Source: Candidatus Aminicenantota bacterium (GTDB taxonomy: Bacteria; Acidobacteriota; UBA6911; RPQK01; JAJDTT01). From it: 7,130 bases of DNA. Positions 1 to 5,125 of this stretch are shown here, one piece after another. How positions within the stretch are numbered: the stretch's first letter is position 1; every line of letters begins with the position of its first letter. The DNA lies in NCBI GenBank assembly GCA_026706325.1, contig JAPOYZ010000090.1, positions 1 through 7,130 on the forward strand. The letters are read 5' to 3'. The position numbers and the translations under genes were made by a program. The notes beneath the pieces are model-generated. The model saw only the letters and a list, made by a program, of their open reading frames with translations, was not told the origin of the DNA and made no database searches.

Positions 1-446
1 CCTCGAATGGCGCGCGCCACGAAAGTGACCAGAAACATGCCGTAGGCCAGGAACATGAGGGGCGTATGCACGTAGAGCCAGGCGCTGCTCAGCATTGGCT
101 TTATGGGTGAGGCCTTCAGAAAGACCGTTCCCAGCATCAGTGCCGCCACCGCCGGCAGCAGAAACGTACTCAGGGCCCGGATCCGGTACCGGACGTAGGA
201 AACGAAAAAGCATAGGGAGACGGTCCAGGCAAAAAATCCCAGGGAATCGCGAAGACCGGTGAGCGGAAAGTGTGCCGTCTCCACCGCGGAAGCGATGAGG
301 AATCCGGAGTGCAACCCGAAGCCAATCCCCACCGTAATGACGGCAATGCGAAAGAGGGCTGCCTTGTTGGCGAAGAAGACGAGAGTGCTGCACGCGAGTC
401 CGGCCACATAAAATGCAAAGGCGGTGTTGAAAAGAAGGCCGCTCAC
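1..446 (-). CDS. ccsA: CcsA/ResC-type cytochrome c biogenesis membrane protein, N-terminal part
   Basis: The reading frame from GTG at 446 runs off the left edge after 148 codons. The translation is strongly hydrophobic, with about four predicted membrane segments. It carries two stretches typical of the CcsA/CcmC/CcmF family: FPLTGLRDSLGFFAW (about residues 70-84), matching the family's 'P-x-x-x-L-x-[ED]-S-L-x-F-x-x-W' region, and LYVHTPLMFLAYG near the edge, with the conserved His of a heme-contacting helix. Such proteins work with CcsB/ResB in the System II pathway, moving heme to the outer face of the membrane and attaching it to apocytochrome c. The diagnostic Trp-rich WWD motif would lie beyond the edge and is not seen. 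The start is constrained: an in-frame TAA lies four codons upstream of the GTG, and no Shine-Dalgarno sequence precedes it. A related CcmC-like protein is possible, but the length and motifs favour CcsA. It is transcribed divergently from trpS. Confidence 0.8.
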   Translation of the reverse strand, partial: MSGLLFNTAFAFYVAGLACSTLVFFANKAALFRIAVITVGIGFGLHSGFLIASAVETAHFPLTGLRDSLGFFAWTVSLCFFVSYVRYRIRALSTFLLPAVAALMLGTVFLKASPIKPMLSSAWLYVHTPLMFLAYGMFLVTFVARAIR

Positions 447-454
447 GGGGGGCC

Positions 455-484
455 ATTATAGTGGAGCCGCGAAGTTCCTGTCGC
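455..484 (-). promoter_or_regulatory. Putative sigma-70-type promoter of ccsA
   Basis: Read on the minus strand, a perfect TATAAT lies at 460-455. An 18-base spacer separates it from GCGACA at 484-479, which matches four of the six bases of TTGACA. Transcription would be expected to begin about 447-449, only one to three bases before the GTG at 446, so the ccsA mRNA may be leaderless. The absence of any Shine-Dalgarno sequence agrees with this. The -35 element lies inside the hairpin at 475-503. The identification rests on sequence match and position only. Confidence 0.5.
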
Positions 485-510
485 CGAGGAGAGGCGACAG
501 GAAAGTCGCT
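475..510. repeat. Overlapping intergenic hairpin repeats
   Basis: An 11-base perfect inverted repeat (475-485 with 493-503, arm TTCCTGTCGCC) encloses a 7-base loop. A second, overlapping hairpin lies at 493-510: read on the minus strand it has stem GCGAC/GTCGC and loop TTTCCT. The same TTTCCT loop recurs in the hairpins at 2948-2999 and 3062-3079. There is no T tract on either side, and the site lies between divergent genes, so it is not a terminator. It overlaps the proposed -35 element of ccsA. Confidence 0.8.
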
Positions 511-516
511 TGGCCC

Positions 517-594
517 AGACGGCAAGAATGTCGCCGCTCCAGACGGCGACAAGAATGTCGCCGCTCCGGTCGGCGACAAGAATGTCGCCGCTCC
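517..594 (-). repeat. Three tandem 24-27-base palindromic repeats upstream of trpS
   Basis: Two 27-base units (541-567 and 568-594) and a copy with a 3-base deletion (517-540) stand in direct tandem. A partial unit, GGTGTCGCC, follows at 595-603. Each full unit contains a hairpin, which on the minus strand reads stem CGGCGAC/GTCGCCG with loop ATTCTT, preceded by GGAG. The deletion in the first copy removes part of one arm and weakens that hairpin. The units lie 93 to 179 bases upstream of the trpS start, in the divergent ccsA-trpS gap. They are open in the trpS frame and would encode a repeated Arg-Met-Ser-Pro-Leu peptide if translated, which is not expected. Nothing else recognisable fills 604-680. 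Confidence 0.85.
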
Positions 595-680
595 GGTGTC
601 GCCTTTCCCCCGGTTGCGAGACGGGGGTATCTGGTAAATCATGGGCGTCGCTTTCGAACGCGGACGGCGGCCGCGGCAAT

Positions 681-687
681 AGGGAGG
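681..687 (+). promoter_or_regulatory. Strong ribosome binding site fixing the trpS start
   Basis: AGGGAGG lies eight bases before GTG at 696. This is the best Shine-Dalgarno match in the window. It decides that trpS begins at this GTG rather than at an upstream in-frame codon inside the repeats. Confidence 0.85.
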
Positions 688-695
688 CCGAAAAC

Positions 696-1703
696 GTGAC
701 CAAGAAACGGGTTTTCAGCGGAATGAGGCCGACGGGACGGTTGCACCTGGGACACCTCATCGGTGCCCTGGACAACTGGGTCGGCATGCAAGAGGAGTAC
801 GACTGCATCTACGGGATCGTGGATTGGCACGCGTTGACCTCCGAGTACCAGGACACCCGCGCGGTGCAGGACAACGTGATCGAGATCGCCATCGACTGGA
901 TCGCGGCCGGGCTCGATCCTGAAAAATCGGCCCTGATGATCCAGTCCCTGGTGCCGGAGCATGCCGAGCTCCATCTCCTCTTGTCCATGGTGGTTCCCGT
1001 GCCTTGGCTGGAGAGGGTTCCCACCTACAAGGAGCAGGTCATGCAGTTGCGGGAGAAGGATCTCTCCAACTACGGCTTCCTGGGATATCCGGTTCTGCAG
1101 GCGGCCGACATCATGATCTACAAGGGAGAAGTCGTGCCCGTGGGCGAGGATCAGGTTTCCCACCTGGAGCTGGTGCGGGAGATCGCCCGGCGCTTCAACC
1201 ATTTCTTCGGCCGCGTCTTTCCCGAACCCCAGGCCAAGCTCACCACCACGCCGCGGCTGCCGGGCACCGATGGCCGGAAGATGAGCAAGAGCTACGGCAA
1301 CGTCATCCAATTGTCGGAAGACCCGGGCAAGATTCGCCGCAAGGTCATGACCATGGTCACCGACCCGGCGCGGGTGCGCCGGACCGACCCGGGCGACCCG
1401 GAGGTGTGTCCGGTCTTCGACCACCACAAGGTCTTCACGCCGGCCGAGGGACAGGAGTGGGCGGCGCAGGGTTGCCGGACGGCCAAGATCGGCTGCATCG
1501 ACTGCAAGCGCCGGCTGCTCGAGGGAATGATCCCGGTCGTGGAGCCTTTGCACCAGAAGCGCGTCGATTTGGAGAAAGACCGGGAGAAAGTGAAGGAGAT
1601 CCTGGTGGAGGGCAGCCGGCGGGTTCAGGGCCGCGCCCGGGAGACCTTGGGTGAGGTGCGTCAGGCCATGAATATAAATTACGACCGGCGTTCGCTATGG
1701 TGA
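696..1703 (+). CDS. trpS: Tryptophanyl-tRNA synthetase, probable iron-sulfur type
   Basis: This cytoplasmic class I aminoacyl-tRNA synthetase activates tryptophan with ATP and charges tRNA-Trp. The 335-residue product has the usual TrpS length. The N-terminal region SGMRPTGRLHLGH carries the HIGH-type ATP motif (HLGH, residues 17-20), and KMSKS is at residues 195-199. The middle holds the tryptophan-site and dimer region typical of bacterial TrpS, including YPVLQAADI and GEDQ. Cys238, Cys260, Cys267 and Cys270 form C-x21-C-x6-C-x2-C, within the segment GCRTAKIGCIDCK. This closely resembles the [4Fe-4S] site of Thermotoga maritima TrpRS, recalled as C-x22-C-x6-C-x2-C at nearly the same residue numbers. 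Cluster binding is an inference. The frame is open upstream to about 510, but the Shine-Dalgarno sequence and homology both begin at GTG 696. The last seven bases overlap scpA, suggesting coupled translation. Confidence 0.97.
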   Translation: MTKKRVFSGMRPTGRLHLGHLIGALDNWVGMQEEYDCIYGIVDWHALTSEYQDTRAVQDNVIEIAIDWIAAGLDPEKSALMIQSLVPEHAELHLLLSMVVPVPWLERVPTYKEQVMQLREKDLSNYGFLGYPVLQAADIMIYKGEVVPVGEDQVSHLELVREIARRFNHFFGRVFPEPQAKLTTTPRLPGTDGRKMSKSYGNVIQLSEDPGKIRRKVMTMVTDPARVRRTDPGDPEVCPVFDHHKVFTPAEGQEWAAQGCRTAKIGCIDCKRRLLEGMIPVVEPLHQKRVDLEKDREKVKEILVEGSRRVQGRARETLGEVRQAMNINYDRRSLW

Positions 1704-2410
1704 CCGAGACGGAGACTTGCCAGGTTCAGCTCGATGTCTTCGAGGGCCCGCTGGACCTGCTGCTCCACCTGATCCGGACCCAGGAACTGGACATCCGGGA
1801 CATCCCCATCGCCCGGGTGACCCGGCAATACCTGGACTACCTGCAGTTGATGCGGGATCTGAACATGACCGTGGCCGGTGAATACCTGGTCATGGCGGCC
1901 ACGCTGATCCACATCAAGTCCAGAATGCTCCTCCCCGAAGACGAATTGTCCGAGCCGGAACCGGAGGAAGATCCCAGGGAGGAACTGGTCCGGGATCTGC
2001 TCCAATACGAGCAGTTCAAGAAGGCGGCCCACCTGCTCCACGAAAAGGAGATCCTGGAGCAGTCCTCCTGGACCCGGGGAACGAACGAGTTCGCGGAGGA
2101 AGAAAAGGAAATGGTCGTGGTCGACCTCTTCGACGTGGTCCGGGCGTTTCACCGGATCGTGAACCGGTACAAGGACCGGATCCTGGTGGAGATCGATCGG
2201 GACGACGTGACGCTGGACGGCAAGATCGACGAGATTCGCCGGCTCCTCCAGTTGGAGGGAGAGTTCTTCTTCTCACTCTTCTTCAAGCGGGGCATTTCCC
2301 GGCGCCACCTGGTGGTTGCCCTCATGGCGCTCCTGGAACTGGTCCGGCTGGGTGAGATTCGGCTCTTCCAGAAGGACGCCTTTCAGGACATTCGAATCGT
2401 GGCATGTTGA
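1697..2410 (+). CDS. scpA: Segregation and condensation protein A (kleisin)
   Basis: ScpA is the kleisin subunit of the Smc-ScpAB condensin complex. It bridges the Smc ATPase heads and helps compact and separate daughter chromosomes. The 237-residue product has the typical N-terminal block, with FEGPLDLLLHLI (about residues 14-25), a helical region around DIPIARVTRQYLDYL, and AGEYLVMAATLIHIKSRMLLP. An acidic linker follows (about residues 82-95), where the family contacts ScpB. The C-terminal winged helix (about residues 170-237) includes FFKRGISRRHLVVALMALLELVRLG, the part that binds the Smc head. The ATG lies within ATGGTGA, sharing its bases with the trpS stop. No convincing Shine-Dalgarno sequence is present, so translation is probably coupled to trpS. 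Length and motifs are normal. Confidence 0.96.
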   Translation: MVTETETCQVQLDVFEGPLDLLLHLIRTQELDIRDIPIARVTRQYLDYLQLMRDLNMTVAGEYLVMAATLIHIKSRMLLPEDELSEPEPEEDPREELVRDLLQYEQFKKAAHLLHEKEILEQSSWTRGTNEFAEEEKEMVVVDLFDVVRAFHRIVNRYKDRILVEIDRDDVTLDGKIDEIRRLLQLEGEFFFSLFFKRGISRRHLVVALMALLELVRLGEIRLFQKDAFQDIRIVAC

Positions 2411-2937
2411 AGGATCCGCTCGCTTCACAGATCCTGGCGGTTCTCTTCGTCGCCAAGGAACCTGTATCCATCCCTCAGCTCCACCAGGTCTTTCCGGAGA
2501 CTTCGTCCCAGGACCTTTCCAGGCTCGTGAGGGAGGTGGCTAAAGAGTTCAACGCGGTTCAGGACTCGGTGGAAATCCGGCAGGTCGCCGGCGGCTACCG
2601 GATGAACAGTCATGCCCGGCACCACGAGACCATCCGCCGGTATCTGAAGAGCCGGCCTTCGGCTCGGCTCTCGCTGGCCGCACTGGAGACGCTGGCGGTC
2701 ATTGCCTACAAGCAGCCGGTGACCATGCCCGAGATCGCCGAGATCCGGGGCGTGAAGGGAACCTCCACGATTCGGACCCTGCTGGAGAAGAAGCTCATCG
2801 AGGCTCAGGGCCGCAAGAAGACGGTGGGACGCCCGATTCTGTACGGCATCGGACGGCAATTCCTGGTCCACTTCGGCCTCAACGACCTGAGCGAGCTTCC
2901 GACTCTCGCCGAGTTCGAGGAGATTCTTTCCGGTTAG
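2404..2937 (+). CDS. scpB: Segregation and condensation protein B
   Basis: ScpB forms a dimer that binds the central region of ScpA in the Smc-ScpAB complex. The 177-residue product is near the usual size. It has two winged-helix domains: the first spans about residues 1-80, and the second contains the family hallmark AALETLAVIAYKQPVTMPEIAEI (split here at residues about 95-117), followed by RGV, RTLLEKKLIE and GRPILYG (about residues 140-146). The C-terminal segment FLVHFGLNDLSELP is also standard. The ATG lies within ATGTTGA and overlaps the scpA stop by seven bases, with no good Shine-Dalgarno sequence, so scpA and scpB are likely translated together in balanced amounts. Downstream is a 184-base gap with hairpin repeats before rluB. 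Confidence 0.96.
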   Translation: MLKDPLASQILAVLFVAKEPVSIPQLHQVFPETSSQDLSRLVREVAKEFNAVQDSVEIRQVAGGYRMNSHARHHETIRRYLKSRPSARLSLAALETLAVIAYKQPVTMPEIAEIRGVKGTSTIRTLLEKKLIEAQGRKKTVGRPILYGIGRQFLVHFGLNDLSELPTLAEFEEILSG

Positions 2938-2947
2938 GATATTCTCA

Positions 2948-2999
2948 GGAGCAGCGGTTTTCCTACCGCCGGACAGGGGCGGCGGTTTTCCTACCGCCG
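2948..2999 (+). repeat. Two tandem 24-base hairpin repeats after scpB
   Basis: Two units (2948-2971 and 2976-2999) stand 28 bases apart and differ at only two positions in their 5' parts. The second folds as stem CGGCGGT/ACCGCCG with loop TTTCCT. The first has one mismatch in the same stem. The layout, a 5' G-rich flank followed by a 7-pair stem and a 6-base loop, and the total length match the units at 517-594 read on the minus strand. Two stem pairs differ between the groups (AC/GT there, GT/AC here), with pairing kept. The hairpins lie 11 bases after the scpB stop. No T tract follows, so a Rho-independent terminator role is not supported. Confidence 0.85.
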
Positions 3000-3061
3000 A
3001 ACTCCAATGCGACAGCGGGCCGGGCGAGGAGCTGTCGAAGGAAAGGGGAGCAGGAAGGCGG

Positions 3062-3079
3062 GGGGACAGGAAAGTTCCC
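3062..3079 (-). repeat. Diverged hairpin repeat before rluB
   Basis: On the minus strand this reads as stem GGGAAC/GTCCCC, with one A-C mismatch, around the loop TTTCCT, preceded by GGA. The loop and arrangement match the other intergenic hairpins, but the stem sequence is different. It lies 43 bases before the rluB start. The part of the scpB-rluB gap between this unit and the pair at 2948-2999 shows nothing recognisable. Confidence 0.5.
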
Positions 3080-3121
3080 TCCTGAAGTTCCCCCGTTGGC
3101 GCGTACGATTCACTGGGAACG

Positions 3122-3895
3122 ATGTGGCGTCTACAGAAGATCATGGCCCACGCCGGCTTGGCTTCCCGCCGGAAGTCGGAGGAGCTCATCCTGCAGGGCC
3201 GAGTGACTGTCAATGGAAAAGTCGTCGACCGGCTGGGAACGCGGGCGGATCCGGCCCGGGACGAGGTCCGGATCGACGGTGTCCTGTTGCGTCCGGAGAA
3301 GACCGAATACTACATCGTGAACAAGCCGCGCGGCGTCCTGAGCGCCGTCTCCGATCCCCGTGGCCGGCCCGTCGTCACCAAGTTGGTGCCCTCCCGGGTC
3401 CGGTTGGTTCCCGCGGGGCGGTTGGACTTTCAAAGCGAGGGCCTGATGCTGCTCACCAATGACGGGGACCTGGTCCGAAACGTCACCCGTGCCGGTGGGC
3501 TGGAGAAGGTCTACCACGTCAAGGTGGCGCGGTCCCCGTCGCCGGCCGCGCTCCGGCGCCTCCAGCGCGGGATTCGTGCCAAGGGTAAACGGATGGCGGT
3601 CCACCGCGTCCGATTGCTGGAGCCGGGGAAAAACCCCTGGTACGAAGTGGTTCTGGTGCAGGGCAGGAACCGGCAACTCCGGATCATGTTCGGGGTCATC
3701 GGCCACCTGGTCATGAAGCTGAGACGGGTCGCCATCGGCCCGTTGAGGCTGGGACGACTGGCGCCGGGACAATACCGGGAGCTTGCGGATTGGGAGGTCC
3801 GCCGGCTCAAGCGGGGGAATCGAGCGGCGCGCCGGGAGGGTGTCAGCCCCCGTCGTAGTAAACTGGCCAGGCGGCAGGCGGTGAAGCGAGGTTAG
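3122..3895 (+). CDS. rluB: 23S rRNA pseudouridine synthase, RluB/RsuA family
   Basis: Enzymes of this family convert a specific uridine of rRNA to pseudouridine. RluB acts on the peptidyl-transferase region of 23S rRNA. The 257-residue product starts with an S4 RNA-binding domain (about residues 3-60, with LQKIMAHAGLASRRKSEELI). The catalytic domain follows, with the signature GRLDFQSEGLMLLTNDGDL, where Asp102 is the expected nucleophile. Further conserved parts are EKVYHVKV and GRNRQLRIMF, where the second-half Arg-Asn-Arg-Gln motif is intact. The last 33 residues form an Arg/Lys-rich tail likely to bind RNA. The ATG at 3122 fits the family N terminus; only a weak GGGA precedes it. The scpA-scpB-rluB order is common in bacteria and supports RluB over RsuA or RluE/F, though the exact target base cannot be read from sequence. 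The ribE start follows after seven bases. Confidence 0.92.
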   Translation: MWRLQKIMAHAGLASRRKSEELILQGRVTVNGKVVDRLGTRADPARDEVRIDGVLLRPEKTEYYIVNKPRGVLSAVSDPRGRPVVTKLVPSRVRLVPAGRLDFQSEGLMLLTNDGDLVRNVTRAGGLEKVYHVKVARSPSPAALRRLQRGIRAKGKRMAVHRVRLLEPGKNPWYEVVLVQGRNRQLRIMFGVIGHLVMKLRRVAIGPLRLGRLAPGQYRELADWEVRRLKRGNRAARREGVSPRRSKLARRQAVKRG

Positions 3896-3902
3896 AAATC
3901 GG

Positions 3903-4523
3903 ATGTTCACCGGAATCGTGCGGGAGACGGCCCCGATCAGGGAGCAGGAGATGGGGCCTTGGGGCGCGAGGCTGACCCTGCAATGCAGCCCTGGCCTCCT
4001 CGGGGAGTTGGAGATCGGTCACAGCATCAGCGTGGACGGCGTGTGCCTCACCGTATTTCACATGACCGGGCAGGCCTTCCAGGTGGAGGCGACACCCGAG
4101 ACCCTGCTCCGCACCAATCTTTCGGACAAACGAGTCGGAGATCCACTGAACCTGGAGCCGGCGGCGAAGCTTTCCGATTTCCTGGGGGGCCACCTGGTGC
4201 AGGGACATGTGGACGCGCCCGGACGCCTGGTCTCCAAGCAGCCGGAAGGGAACTCGTGGATCTTCCGGATCGAAGCGCCGGCGGAAGTGTTGCGTTACTG
4301 TACTTTCAAGGGGAGCATCGCCGTCAACGGCGTAAGCCTGACGCTGTCGGCGTTGAATTCCAAGGGGTTTGAGGCCACAATCATCCCCCACACCATGGCG
4401 GTCACCAACTTCGGGACGATGGCGGTCGGGGATCGAGTGAACCTGGAAGCGGATCTGATCAGCAAGTATGTGGAAACACACGTTCGTCACCATACTGGGC
4501 AGCCTGCTGATTTTTCCGGCTAG
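3903..4523 (+). CDS. ribE: Riboflavin synthase alpha chain
   Basis: This enzyme catalyses the last step of riboflavin synthesis, the dismutation of two 6,7-dimethyl-8-ribityllumazine molecules to riboflavin and the RibA/D-derived pyrimidine. It acts as a cytoplasmic trimer. The 206-residue product has the invariant N terminus MFTGIV and two lumazine-binding domains (about residues 1-95 and 96-195). Family active-site residues are all present: Ser41 and Cys48 (SISVDGVCLTV), His102 (GGHLVQGHVD), Lys136, Ser145 (VNGVSLTL) and Asp184 (NLEADLISKY). The enzyme is therefore predicted to be active. The gene starts seven bases after rluB. Its last 56 bases overlap the next gene in another frame. No FMN riboswitch is visible upstream, and the 7-base gap leaves no room for one. 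Confidence 0.97.
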   Translation: MFTGIVRETAPIREQEMGPWGARLTLQCSPGLLGELEIGHSISVDGVCLTVFHMTGQAFQVEATPETLLRTNLSDKRVGDPLNLEPAAKLSDFLGGHLVQGHVDAPGRLVSKQPEGNSWIFRIEAPAEVLRYCTFKGSIAVNGVSLTLSALNSKGFEATIIPHTMAVTNFGTMAVGDRVNLEADLISKYVETHVRHHTGQPADFSG

Positions 4524-5097
4524 CTCGAAGGCGGCAGGCGCCGGATCCTTGGAGGTGGGGCCCAACTCGGTTCTCATCTACAAGAGCTACTCGGGCCCCG
4601 TGGAACGGGAGTGGATCCTGCGGTTGGCGCGTTTCGGTCCCGACGTGGTCCTGGAGTGGGAGTCCTTCGCCAATCAGGGGACCCTCCATCTCTTTCGCAA
4701 CTCCGTGCTCAACGGGACCAGTTTCAGTCTCTTCGGACTCTTCGAACCGGGTGTGGAAAAAGAGTCCAAGAAGGTCATGACGATCTGGTTTTCGCGGAAG
4801 ACCTATGGAGAGCTCGTGTCCAAGGGCAGGACGCGAATCAAGGTGAACCGCTTTCCCCGCAAGCTCGAATTGCTGGAGGAAGATCGTTTCCGGCTCAGTG
4901 TGAATCGCCGCCCGCACGAGGTCGCCGTCATACGGGCGGAGGATGATCGGGGCGCCGAATGGGTGTTGTTGAAGGACCCGGATAATCCCGTCCTTCTGGA
5001 ATACACGGAACGCAAGTATCGTCTCGCCCTGGTCAGTTTTCAGACCCGGTCACAGGTTTCGCTGCGTTGGCTTCGCCGGCTCCCGCCGGTGAAGTAG
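4468..5097 (+). CDS. Predicted secreted protein of unknown function in the riboflavin block
   Basis: I do not recognise a named family for this 209-residue product. The N terminus is a plausible Sec signal peptide: MWKH, a hydrophobic core FVTILGSLLIF, then PASSKA, with cleavage likely around residues 22-25. The mature part is mostly alternating polar and hydrophobic residues suggestive of beta strands, with WILRLARFGPDVVLEWES and GTLHLF as its most distinctive stretches. The C-terminal tail is basic and ends WLRRLPPVK. There are no Cys residues, no second membrane segment and no recognisable catalytic motif. The ATG at 4468 lies inside ribE, giving a 56-base overlap. It is chosen because it is the only start that preserves the signal peptide, and no other ATG follows for a long way. 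No clear Shine-Dalgarno sequence precedes it, so coupling to ribE is likely. The position between ribE and ribBA suggests co-expression but not function. Confidence 0.8.
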   Translation: MWKHTFVTILGSLLIFPASSKAAGAGSLEVGPNSVLIYKSYSGPVEREWILRLARFGPDVVLEWESFANQGTLHLFRNSVLNGTSFSLFGLFEPGVEKESKKVMTIWFSRKTYGELVSKGRTRIKVNRFPRKLELLEEDRFRLSVNRRPHEVAVIRAEDDRGAEWVLLKDPDNPVLLEYTERKYRLALVSFQTRSQVSLRWLRRLPPVK

Positions 5098-5108
5098 GGG
5101 AGATTTTT
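5071..5108 (+). terminator. Weak hairpin and T tract between the secreted protein and ribBA
   Basis: A nine-pair stem (5071-5079 with 5086-5094, one G-T pair) has a six-base loop and covers the last codons of the secreted-protein gene. A TTTTT run follows, but only nine bases after the stem, which is further than in a typical intrinsic terminator. It could attenuate transcription into ribBA or be incidental. Confidence 0.25.
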
Positions 5109-5125
5109 AAGAGCAGTCTTCAGAC

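Noticed and set aside
475..503. Intrinsic terminator from the 11-pair hairpin
   Set aside because: No T tract follows on either strand, and the site lies between divergent gene starts, where no transcript is expected to end.
517..594. CRISPR-like array of about 27-base repeats
   Set aside because: The repeats are directly adjacent, with no unique spacers, and number only about three. There are no cas genes. They are palindromic tandem repeats.
614..642. Possible trpS promoter, TTGCGA with AATCAT 17 bases later
   Set aside because: Both boxes match only about four of six bases in a GC-rich region. This is too weak to call without a mapped transcription start.
639..1553. Long minus-strand open frame opposite trpS (304 codons)
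   Set aside because: It is a shadow of the GC-rich trpS codons. It has no recognisable domain and lacks a ribosome site, while the plus-strand TrpS is unmistakable.
2425..3213. Long minus-strand open frame across scpB and the repeat gap
   Set aside because: It runs opposite scpB, the hairpin repeats and the start of rluB without any family resemblance. It is explained by high GC content.
3896..3902. FMN riboswitch before the riboflavin genes
   Set aside because: Only seven bases separate rluB from ribE, and no RFN-like conserved pieces were seen before ribE or in the 28 bases before ribBA.
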